Source of the DNA: Candidatus Zixiibacteriota bacterium
GTDB taxonomy: Bacteria; Zixibacteria; MSB-5A5; JAABVY01
Length of the DNA: 7,872 bases
Assembly: GCA_011777135.1 (NCBI GenBank)
Contig: JAABVY010000150.1
Location: 1-7,872, forward strand
Direction: 5' to 3'
Of the stretch, positions 1-5,999 are shown piece by piece; position 1 is the first letter of the stretch, and every line of letters begins with the position of its first letter. The translations under genes and the position numbers were made by a program. The notes under the pieces were generated by a model. The model had not been told where the DNA came from and did no database searches. It was given only the letters and a program-made list of their open reading frames with translations.

Positions 1-81
1 CCCGGTGCGCCCAGTGGACGCGGAGCACGAGGACATACTCCGCGCACAAACCTCTTCCCGTGAGCCAAGAGATATCAAGAT
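1..81. other. GC-rich window edge with alternative inverted repeats, no assignable gene
   Basis: This stretch is clearly richer in GC than the rest of the window. It contains a 7-bp inverted repeat, CGCGGAG at 19-25 against CTCCGCG at 38-44. A competing 6-bp pairing, GTGCGC at 5-10 against GCGCAC at 42-47, uses part of the same right arm. It is followed directly by a hairpin terminator. Plus-strand reading frames end at TGA 61-63 and TAA 81-83, so it could be the last codons of an upstream gene. The base composition and pairing would also fit the 3' end of a structured RNA. The fragment is too short to decide and I recognise no RNA family. Confidence 0.3.
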
Positions 82-109
82 AAAAGCCCCGTCTTTCGAC
101 AGGGCTTTT
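82..109. terminator. Bidirectional intrinsic terminator
   Basis: AAAAGCCC at 82-89 and GGGCTTTT at 102-109 form an 8-bp stem, extended after one C/A mismatch by GTC/GAC around a TTTC loop. The flanking A and T tracts make it usable on both strands. On the minus strand it lies 18 bases past the pruA stop codon. On the plus strand it would end whatever enters from the left edge. Confidence 0.85.
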
Positions 110-127
110 GTCTCAAAGCAAGATCGT

Positions 128-1753
128 TTATTCTTTTTCCATAAACGGATACTTATAATCTTTGGGCGGTACGAAGTTCTCCTTGATTGCGCGCGGTGAG
201 CACCAGCGAATCAGGTTCAGAAGCGAACCGGCCTTGTCGTTGGTACCCGAGGCCCGTGCGCCGCCAAACGGCTGCTGCCCCACAACCGCACCGGTGGGCT
301 TGTCATTAATATAGAAGTTGCCGGCGGCATGTGTCAGGACTTTCTCCGCTCTCACAATCGCCTCTCGATCCCTTGCGAAAACAGCGCCGGTCAGGGCGTA
401 TGGCGAAGTCTCATCACACAGCTTTAAGGTTTCCTCAAAGGCGTTGTCATCATAAATATACACAGTCAAAACCGGCCCAAAGATTTCTTCTTCCATCAGC
501 TTGAAATGGGGATTTCCGGTCTCGATCATGGTCGGCTCGATGAAATAGCCCTTGGAATCGTCATAATTGCCGCCAAATATGAAGTTGGCTTCATCGGATT
601 CCTTGGCATAATCGATATATTCAACGATGCTGTCAAAGGCGCCCTTATCAATCACGGCATTGACAAAAACGCTGAAATCCTCCACATCACCCATCTTGGC
701 CTCATCATTGAACTTGAGCATGATCTCTTTGATCTTGGACCAGAGTGACTTCGGAATATAGGCACGGGAAACCGCAGAACATTTCTGTCCCTGGTACTCA
801 TAGGCGCCCCGGAAGAGAGCAGTTGCGGTTGCATAAGGTTCGGCAGAGGAATGTACGAAGACAAAATCCTTGCCGCCGGTTTCACCCACAATTCGCGGAT
901 AGGATTTGTAATTGGCGATGTTCTCCCCAACCACCTTCCACATATTCTGGAAGACCGGGGTCGACCCTGTGAAATGCACGCCGGCCAGATCCCTGCTCTT
1001 CAAAACCAGTTCGCCGATCGCCGCACCCGGAGCGGTAACCATATTGATAACTCCGTCCGGCAGTCCGGCTTCCTTCATCACCTGCATGACGATATGGGCG
1101 GTATAGACTCCGGTCGAGGCCGGTTTCCAGACCACGGTATTGCCCATCATGGCCGGCGAGGTCGGAAGGTTTCCGCCGATCGAGACGAAATTAAACGGCG
1201 TGACCGCAAAAACAAAGCCCTCCAGGGGACGATATTCCATCCTGTCCCAGATCATGGGAGCATTCCCCGGCTGCATATCGTAAATCATCTGGGCGTAAAA
1301 GGGATTATAGCGATAAAAGTCGATCAGCTCGCAGACCCCGTCGATCTCAGCCTGGAAGACATTCTTGGAATGCGCCAGCATAGTGGCGGCGTTCATGATA
1401 TATCTGTATGGCCCGGCCAACAGATCCGCCGCTTTCAGGAAGATACCCAGCCGGTGCTGGTAGGGCATATCGGCCCATTTCTGCTTGGCATCCATGGCCG
1501 CCTTAACAGCCATCTTGACTTCCTCTTCAGTGCCCTTGGAATATTCCCCCAGTTTGAGGGAATGATTATGCGGGGCCCTGATTTCGGTCTTCTTGGATGT
1601 ACGGACCTCTTTTCCTCCTATTACCATTGGAATGTCAACCGGATTCGACTTTAAATCCTCGATAGCCTTTTTCAATTTCGCACGTTCCGGAGAACCGGGA
1701 GCATAAGAATACACCGGCTCATTCTTCGGTTGCGGAATTCTAAAACCACTCAT
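128..1753 (-). CDS. pruA: L-glutamate gamma-semialdehyde dehydrogenase (1-pyrroline-5-carboxylate dehydrogenase)
   Basis: This is the second enzyme of proline catabolism. It oxidises glutamate gamma-semialdehyde, the open form of 1-pyrroline-5-carboxylate, to glutamate with NAD+ in the cytoplasm. The 541-residue protein is a complete, stand-alone enzyme of the ALDH4A1 type, not the C-terminal half of a PutA fusion. Visible ALDH landmarks are TPFNF (185-189), FTGST (261-265), VGETGGKDF with the conserved Glu291, GQKCSA with catalytic Cys325, EEIFGP (422-427) and the family-typical GGARASGTND (497-506), which in ALDH4 enzymes helps hold the substrate. The start is well supported: GGAGGA (minus strand of 1759-1764) lies 5 bases before the ATG. 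No proline dehydrogenase gene is adjacent, so the first pathway step must be encoded elsewhere. The gene appears to be a single unit, ending at the hairpin at 82-109. Confidence 0.96.
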   Translation of the reverse strand: MSGFRIPQPKNEPVYSYAPGSPERAKLKKAIEDLKSNPVDIPMVIGGKEVRTSKKTEIRAPHNHSLKLGEYSKGTEEEVKMAVKAAMDAKQKWADMPYQHRLGIFLKAADLLAGPYRYIMNAATMLAHSKNVFQAEIDGVCELIDFYRYNPFYAQMIYDMQPGNAPMIWDRMEYRPLEGFVFAVTPFNFVSIGGNLPTSPAMMGNTVVWKPASTGVYTAHIVMQVMKEAGLPDGVINMVTAPGAAIGELVLKSRDLAGVHFTGSTPVFQNMWKVVGENIANYKSYPRIVGETGGKDFVFVHSSAEPYATATALFRGAYEYQGQKCSAVSRAYIPKSLWSKIKEIMLKFNDEAKMGDVEDFSVFVNAVIDKGAFDSIVEYIDYAKESDEANFIFGGNYDDSKGYFIEPTMIETGNPHFKLMEEEIFGPVLTVYIYDDNAFEETLKLCDETSPYALTGAVFARDREAIVRAEKVLTHAAGNFYINDKPTGAVVGQQPFGGARASGTNDKAGSLLNLIRWCSPRAIKENFVPPKDYKYPFMEKE

Positions 1754-1810
1754 TTATATCCTCCAATTTGATTTTTATTTCAAATCCTTCATGCTCACCT
1801 TTTAATGCGC

Positions 1811-1840
1811 TAAAATTCATCAAAAATGTCAAACTGTCAA
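1811..1840 (-). promoter_or_regulatory. Tentative pruA promoter with tandem TTGACA boxes
   Basis: On the minus strand two perfect TTGACA hexamers occur at 1840-1835 and 1832-1827, with starts 8 bases apart. The first is followed, after a 17-base spacer, by AATTTT (1817-1812), a weak 3-of-6 match to a -10 box. No good -10 box follows the second hexamer. The perfect -35 matches are seen directly; their use as a promoter is inferred. Confidence 0.35.
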
Positions 1841-1892
1841 GTGTTTCATGAATAAATCGAAGCGGCTGAGGCCCGGGTTTTTCTTAATTGAT

Positions 1893-1921
1893 TTGACATG
1901 GCAAAATTAAAGGACTATTTT
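1893..1921 (+). promoter_or_regulatory. Sigma-70-type promoter for the GlpX-like gene
   Basis: A perfect TTGACA (1893-1898) is separated by exactly 17 bases from TATTTT (1916-1921), a 4-of-6 match to the -10 consensus. Transcription would start near 1928 and give a leader of roughly 63 bases before the ATG at 1991. Confidence 0.6.
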
Positions 1922-1990
1922 AGAAACATTGAACGGGATATAACCGATCAGGAAAAAGGCATGGGAAAATAAATAAAAAGGTGACACTCT

Positions 1991-3664
1991 ATGAGCAATG
2001 AATTGCGCTACAATATAGCGGACCAAAGGCTGTCCTACACGGGCGATAAAATTACCATGGCCATTGATGATGATTATCTGATAGAATTCAACCAGCTGCA
2101 CAATCGGGTCCTGGACCATTTCAGTATCTCACTCGTGGAAGGATCGATCACCAAGATATCTGAAGATATTTCCACCAAATCGAATCTCGGGGCCCTGCGA
2201 AACAGGCAGCTAAGGCAGTCTGTAATCCTGTCTGCCGCATTATCTGCAGCCGCGGTCGGGTTGACCGGTTTTGGATCCTTCAATAAGCATCCTGAGAATG
2301 AGCGCACCAAAGAGCTCAAAAATAAGCTCAAACGGGCCAATGACCGCACCGCCGCCCAGGTTATGGGCGAGGTGCTTCAGCTCACCACTGAAGCCTTCCC
2401 GCGCGGCGAGGAGGTGGTTATCGAATGTTCCATTACCGAGGGAGTACGGGTCAAACCCGGCAAGGAAGCCGGCGGTAACCCCACAATCGCGGTCGGGGCC
2501 CTATTCGGCAAGAAAGAACATCGGAGGGACTACGGACTCAGCCTGCATCCAAGCGTGACCATGCTTTCCATGGGAAATGATGTCATTGACGGCACTACCA
2601 AATCGGTCACCGGAGATCATTCCTCACTGACGGCATTATTCCTGACCGAGTCCGGGGTGAAAAGACATCTCCCGGATATCTATGTCCAACGCTGGATGGG
2701 CAGCAAGTACTTCGGTGAGTTCAATCCTCGGCAACTATCCACGCTGGAGGCGGCCGAGGTTATAGCGAAATCTTATGGCCTGAAGCAAATCGAGGATTTC
2801 AGCGCCTATTTCCTGGAGCGGGCACGGCATATACCCCCCATGGACAAACTCAATGCGGCGGGTATAGCCACACCCTTTGACAAAGACGGCGACCTCTTCC
2901 CTGCCCTGGTACTGGGCGAGGAGCACCTGCGTTTCCCCGACGGACGCGGGCTTTATTCCATGTGCGGGGAGATCGGCGGATCGGCCGAATGGGCTGTGGG
3001 AGTTCTTCCTCTGGTATGGCGCGGAGGGCAGGCGCTGGGAATGCTGACCAGCCAGTCCTACCTGACCAGAAAGGACATTTCCCCTGAGGAAAAATGGCGG
3101 GAACGTTTCCACTACACAGAAGAAGAACTGATGCTTATCCATGATGCACGCTTCGAGCATAAACCATATTTCACTATCCATGACATTCTCGAGGATCCCA
3201 TGGCGGGTGGCATAGCAGCCTTCGGCTCGATTTCAGACAACTATTTTTACCCCGATCTCAAGGGGATCTCGGTAGAGGCTAACGGCAAGATGATCCATAC
3301 CAATGTCATGGTAATCAACTCGCTGGGACTGGTTCAGCACTGGCACCTGGTCTTTCAGTGCCGCAACAGCCTCGAAAAGACAGTCGCGGCATTCCAGTCA
3401 CCCAAGGTGGGCCTCACCGATCTGACCGGACCCGAATTGGAGAAGGCTATCGGCAAGATGCTGAATGATGTCGTTCAGCGAAATCGCTTCAGGACCTTTT
3501 TTATCAATGAATATTATCCAGCGATCATACATGTCAGGGACAAGATGGTTATTTTAAACAGGGCTATTGATGCCTTGATCGAGAGAAAAGCCCTGAGCGC
3601 AATAGACAAGGATATCACCCAGATAGTGCAGAAACTGGAGCCGGACTGGTTTATTCATGAATGA
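1991..3664 (+). CDS. Divergent GlpX-like (class II fructose-1,6-bisphosphatase fold) protein with N- and C-terminal extensions
   Basis: This 557-residue protein appears related to class II fructose-1,6-bisphosphatase (GlpX), a metal-dependent sugar phosphatase of gluconeogenesis. Compared from memory with E. coli GlpX (336 residues), the landmarks occur in the same order: K114/D118 (Lys29/Asp33), VVIECS with Glu145 (Glu57), DVIDGTT at 197-203 (DPIEGT; Asp85/Glu88), LPDIYV with Tyr231 (Tyr119), RAR 277-279 (KPR 164-166), DGD 299-301 (DGD 186-188), GGSAEW with Glu333 (GGAPEG; Glu213) and a C-terminal DNYFY (416-420). Every metal ligand therefore has a plausible counterpart, with Glu88 replaced by Asp. 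About 110 N-terminal residues, including a small hydrophobic Ala-rich stretch (77-96), and about 100 C-terminal residues have no GlpX equivalent. AAGGTGA (1978-1984) lies 6 bases before the ATG and supports the start. The gene is monocistronic between its own promoter and terminator. Substrate is unknown; a pyrophosphatase- or inositol-phosphatase-like role is not excluded. Confidence 0.68.
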   Translation: MSNELRYNIADQRLSYTGDKITMAIDDDYLIEFNQLHNRVLDHFSISLVEGSITKISEDISTKSNLGALRNRQLRQSVILSAALSAAAVGLTGFGSFNKHPENERTKELKNKLKRANDRTAAQVMGEVLQLTTEAFPRGEEVVIECSITEGVRVKPGKEAGGNPTIAVGALFGKKEHRRDYGLSLHPSVTMLSMGNDVIDGTTKSVTGDHSSLTALFLTESGVKRHLPDIYVQRWMGSKYFGEFNPRQLSTLEAAEVIAKSYGLKQIEDFSAYFLERARHIPPMDKLNAAGIATPFDKDGDLFPALVLGEEHLRFPDGRGLYSMCGEIGGSAEWAVGVLPLVWRGGQALGMLTSQSYLTRKDISPEEKWRERFHYTEEELMLIHDARFEHKPYFTIHDILEDPMAGGIAAFGSISDNYFYPDLKGISVEANGKMIHTNVMVINSLGLVQHWHLVFQCRNSLEKTVAAFQSPKVGLTDLTGPELEKAIGKMLNDVVQRNRFRTFFINEYYPAIIHVRDKMVILNRAIDALIERKALSAIDKDITQIVQKLEPDWFIHE

Positions 3665-3688
3665 TATGCTCTGAAATAAAGACAATAA

Positions 3689-3719
3689 AAAAATCCCATC
3701 CTTGCCGGATGGGATTTTT
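3689..3719. terminator. Bidirectional intrinsic terminator between convergent genes
   Basis: A perfect 13-bp stem pairs 3689-3701 with 3707-3719 around a 5-base loop. The core is ATCCCATCC/GGATGGGAT, with an A tract on the left and a T tract on the right. It lies 24 bases past the stop of the GlpX-like gene and 21 bases past the stop of the SWIB gene, so it can end transcription from both sides. Confidence 0.93.
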
Positions 3720-3740
3720 ATTTTCACCTTCTGACCAAGA

Positions 3741-4220
3741 TCAGCCTTTTAAATGCTTATTGACCAGCTTGGTCATCTCGAACATGCTGACCTGAGTTTT
3801 TCCGCCGAATATTGGTTTCAACTTTTCATCGGCGTTGATATTTCTCCTGTTCTTTGAATCCTGCAGGTTATTTTTCTTTATATAATTCCAGATCTTCTTG
3901 GTAACCTCGGTTCTGGGAAGAGGCTTGGATCCCACAACTGCGGCAAGCTGGGGGGATGGCTGTAAAGGCTTCATAAAGGCCGGATTCGGTTTGCGTTTGC
4001 TTTTTTTCTTGGCCGCTTTTTTCTTGGCAGGCTTTCTTGTGGTCTTCTTAGCCGCCTTCTTCGCAGTTTTCTTCTTAGCTGTTTTCTTCTTGGCCGCCGG
4101 TTTCTTTGCGGTTTTCTTCTTGGCCGTCTTCTTCTTGGCTACTTTTTTCTTCGCGGTTTTCTTCTTTGCTGTTTTTTTCTTAGCCGCAGTTTTCTTTTTA
4201 GCCTTTTTCTTCGCGGGCAT
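3741..4220 (-). CDS. SWIB-domain protein with histone-H1-like lysine-rich tail
   Basis: The product has two parts. Residues 2-78 are an extremely basic low-complexity tail built from repeated KKKTA/AKK units ending in RKPAKKK and KKKSKRK, like bacterial histone-H1-like proteins. Residues 80-159 are a SWIB/MDM2 domain: a PLQPSPQLAAVVG segment, LPRTEVTKKIWNYIKKNNLQ, the near-invariant QDSKNRRNI, and DEKLKPIFG leading into a final helix. SWIB domains occur in eukaryotic SWI/SNF complexes and, in bacteria, in Chlamydiae (including a topoisomerase fusion) and several other phyla. The tail predicts tight nonspecific DNA binding, so a nucleoid-organising role is likely; partners are unknown. Two ATGs are adjacent. 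I chose the second (MPAKKK) because AAAAGGAG (4234-4227) is 6 bases from it but only 3 from the first (start 4223). It is a single-gene unit. Confidence 0.9.
   Translation of the reverse strand: MPAKKKAKKKTAAKKKTAKKKTAKKKVAKKKTAKKKTAKKPAAKKKTAKKKTAKKAAKKTTRKPAKKKAAKKKSKRKPNPAFMKPLQPSPQLAAVVGSKPLPRTEVTKKIWNYIKKNNLQDSKNRRNINADEKLKPIFGGKTQVSMFEMTKLVNKHLKG
3990..4214 (-). repeat. Imperfect 15-bp tandem repeat encoding the AKKKT lysine tail
   Basis: The stretch is a pyrimidine-rich plus strand (TTCTTCTTGGC-like units) with a rough 15-base period, corresponding to a pentapeptide of the AKKKT kind on the minus strand. Unit copies differ at synonymous sites and have occasional substitutions (VAKKK, KPAAKKK, TTRKP). 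Such repeats readily gain or lose units, so tail length probably varies among close relatives. It also makes spurious hydrophobic frames on the opposite strand. Confidence 0.75.
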
Positions 4221-4226
4221 CATCTA

Positions 4227-4234
4227 CTCCTTTT
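4227..4234 (-). promoter_or_regulatory. Shine-Dalgarno site deciding the SWIB start
   Basis: AAAAGGAG on the minus strand precedes two consecutive ATG codons. The spacing is 3 bases to the first ATG and 6 bases to the second. The second matches the usual spacing better, which gives a protein starting MPAKKK. Confidence 0.65.
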
Positions 4235-4388
4235 GTTAAAGGTTTATAAGAATTTTATCTCTATTTCTAATCTAAAATCTTAGCGCGGACATCCTGACCA
4301 AAAGGCTATTTTCATAGAGGCAGAATTAAGAATGTTTAAATACTTTATCAACAAAAATAATTAGCTTTTCAAATAATTTTTCTCTCTG

Positions 4389-4447
4389 TAACAGGGGTAA
4401 AATCGGGTTACAATCGAGTGTAGGAATGTGAGCTTTTTTACCTGTTA
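4389..4447. repeat. Imperfect inverted repeat downstream of the HD-GYP gene
   Basis: TAACAGG (4389-4395) pairs with CCTGTTA (4441-4447). After a two-base GG bulge, TAAAA (4398-4402) pairs with TTTTA (4436-4440). The loop is 33 bases. No T tract follows the minus-strand copy, so it is not a classical terminator. It may be an RNA structure at the transcript end or an operator-like site. Confidence 0.35.
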
Positions 4448-4517
4448 TCTGTCCCGGCACGGTGGCATGAAAAAGAAACTGTCGGAGAGCAAAATGGCTT
4501 CCCGGATTTATCCCGGT

Positions 4518-5999
4518 TCATGATTCCAGGATATATTGGGATATATCGATTCCGTACTTATCCGGATCTACCAGATGGGATATATTGCGAATATATTTCT
4601 CATTTTCCTTGTCATATTCAGCCAGCTGAACCACATAAGTCTGCTCCTTCTTGCCCATGGTGTCGGCCAGAATCCTGACATCCGGACGATAGATATCATT
4701 TACATTATTGGCAACCACCAGGGCAAGCTCACCGGTATCGAGAAGGAGAATTGATCCAACCGGGTATATTCCGATAATGTTGATCAGGACCTTGAGCAGG
4801 TAAGGGTCGAATTTCACTTTGGCCTGCTTGATCATCTGCGTTATAACCTCGTCTATAGGGGTGGGGTTCTTGCTGTATACTCTTCCGGAGGTCAGGGCGT
4901 CAAAAAAATCACACAGTGCCACAATCCTCGAGTAGAGATTCACCTGACGGGTGCGATTTATGTACGGATAACCGGTGCCGTCGACGTTTTTATGATGCTC
5001 AAAAGCCACAATCATAGCCCGGGCAGTATGACTATCCATCGGGAAGGCTTGTGCCAGAGCTTTAGCGCCATAAACAGGATGCTCATGCATCTTTGACCAA
5101 TCCAGGGTGTTGAATCTTTCCGGTTTGTTGAGAAGGTCTATGGGTATCCTGGTTTTACCGAAATCATGGAAGAGCGCCGCAAATCCCAGTTCCGCCAGCC
5201 GGGCTTTACTCAGCCCCAGCCGGATGCCGAGCGCAACAGCGAACACGCTTACATTGACGGAGTGCTTATAAGTATATTGATCATAATTACGGAGTACTGT
5301 TAACTCCAGCATATAGGATTCGTTCTTGATTATCTCATCGATGATACCGTGTATGGCTCTTTTGGCTTTGAAGAAATTCGTGTTTCTCTTTTTCTGTTGT
5401 GCAAAGCCCCCCATAACCTGCTGCACGACGCTCAGGGCCTGGAAAAATGTCTTCTTAGCGCTGGTTCGTTCGGTCTCGTCATCTTCATCCTCGCGCCCAT
5501 CATCCATGGTCAGGGCAGGGATAAACTTAATGTTTCTGATGCCGAGTTCATTGAAATAAGCGTTGAGATTATCAGCATTTCGAACCTTAATGTCGGATCT
5601 GACTATATATGCAAATACTTTTTCCAATTCTTCAAATTCCGTTTTTAAGGAAAATTCTATTCCTGCCACCGCCAGGTTTTCAAAACTGCTCTGCAGGTAT
5701 TTGGCCGCCAGGTAGCCATCGAGCTTGATCTTGAGCCTTTGATCGTTTAGAAATAAATATCCATCAACATCAGTAATGGCCAGATGGGATTCATGATCAG
5801 TTGCGACATTCAGCAGATCCAGGAATTTGGAAATCTGTTTCCTGAAGTTGTCATTGCGGGGATCATAAAAGGAAGCGGTTTTCAGGCAGACATACAGCTG
5901 CGTCGCCAGGTCCCGCCCCAGGGCCTGCAGATTGGCGATCTCTCTTTTTTCAGCGTCGGAAAGCTGTACTCCGCTATTTACAGCATCGGGTTGAGTCAT
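4518..5999 (-). CDS. HD-GYP domain protein, probable cyclic-di-GMP phosphodiesterase
   Basis: The 493-residue product carries an HD-GYP domain, the class that hydrolyses the second messenger cyclic-di-GMP. All core residues are visible: YKHSVNV with His246, FHDFGK (His278, Asp279, Lys282), HEHP with His307, HHKNVDGTGYP (335-345) and CDFFDALT with Asp364. The usual HHE is HHK here. The position four residues before His278 is Ala, as in two-metal rather than three-metal enzymes (family knowledge from memory). Residues 24-135 form an N-terminal domain resembling that of the upstream HEAT protein. An acidic linker (166-178) and a helical segment follow, and a C-terminal beta-rich region (about 410-493) after the catalytic domain is common in this class. 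There is no receiver domain, signal peptide or membrane segment, so it is probably cytoplasmic. GGAGG (6011-6007) lies 7 bases before the ATG, inside the upstream gene. Confidence 0.92.
   Translation of the reverse strand: MTQPDAVNSGVQLSDAEKREIANLQALGRDLATQLYVCLKTASFYDPRNDNFRKQISKFLDLLNVATDHESHLAITDVDGYLFLNDQRLKIKLDGYLAAKYLQSSFENLAVAGIEFSLKTEFEELEKVFAYIVRSDIKVRNADNLNAYFNELGIRNIKFIPALTMDDGREDEDDETERTSAKKTFFQALSVVQQVMGGFAQQKKRNTNFFKAKRAIHGIIDEIIKNESYMLELTVLRNYDQYTYKHSVNVSVFAVALGIRLGLSKARLAELGFAALFHDFGKTRIPIDLLNKPERFNTLDWSKMHEHPVYGAKALAQAFPMDSHTARAMIVAFEHHKNVDGTGYPYINRTRQVNLYSRIVALCDFFDALTSGRVYSKNPTPIDEVITQMIKQAKVKFDPYLLKVLINIIGIYPVGSILLLDTGELALVVANNVNDIYRPDVRILADTMGKKEQTYVVQLAEYDKENEKYIRNISHLVDPDKYGIDISQYILES

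Larger units (their letters stand above)
1754..1990. other. Divergent intergenic promoter region
   Basis: This AT-rich 237-base spacer lies between the start of pruA (minus) and the start of the GlpX-like gene (plus). It contains a good sigma-70-type promoter facing right, two tandem TTGACA boxes facing left, and a small AT-rich inverted repeat (1766-1771 with 1780-1785) just upstream of the pruA ribosome binding site. A 24-codon open frame at 1898-1972 overlaps the right-facing promoter and is not considered a gene. Confidence 0.6.
4224..4517. other. AT-rich intergenic region upstream of the SWIB gene
   Basis: This 294-base spacer lies between the SWIB start and the 3' end of the HD-GYP gene, both on the minus strand. 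It should hold the SWIB promoter and the end of the HEAT/HD-GYP transcript, but I found neither a convincing -35/-10 pair nor a hairpin followed by a T tract. The only clear structure is an imperfect inverted repeat at 4389-4447. No open frame of credible length or with a ribosome binding site is present. Confidence 0.5.

Noticed and set aside
851..1654. 267-codon plus-strand open frame opposite pruA
   Set aside because: It lies wholly antisense to a clear, full-length dehydrogenase gene. Its translation is rich in His, Arg and Gly with no recognisable domain, typical of a shadow frame.
128..1753. Possible PutA bifunctional enzyme
   Set aside because: The protein is 541 residues and starts directly with an ALDH N-terminus; there is no proline dehydrogenase barrel in frame or nearby.
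1898..1972. 24-codon small frame (starts MAKLKDYFRN) just before the GlpX-like gene
   Set aside because: It has no Shine-Dalgarno site, and its first codons lie between the -35 and -10 boxes of the promoter, upstream of the predicted transcription start.
2735..3181. 148-codon minus-strand frame opposite the GlpX-like gene
   Set aside because: It is antisense to a region with clear conserved motifs on the plus strand and has no recognisable domain or ribosome binding site.
3898..4239. Plus-strand frame encoding a very hydrophobic FFLAVFFLAA-type protein
   Set aside because: It is the complement of the lysine-repeat tail of the SWIB gene. AAG/AAA/GCC codons read on the other strand give Phe, Leu and Ala, so the apparent membrane protein is an artefact.
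4501..4516. CCGG...CCGG pair just past the HD-GYP stop as a terminator
   Set aside because: Only four base pairs form, the flanks do not pair and no T tract follows on the minus strand.
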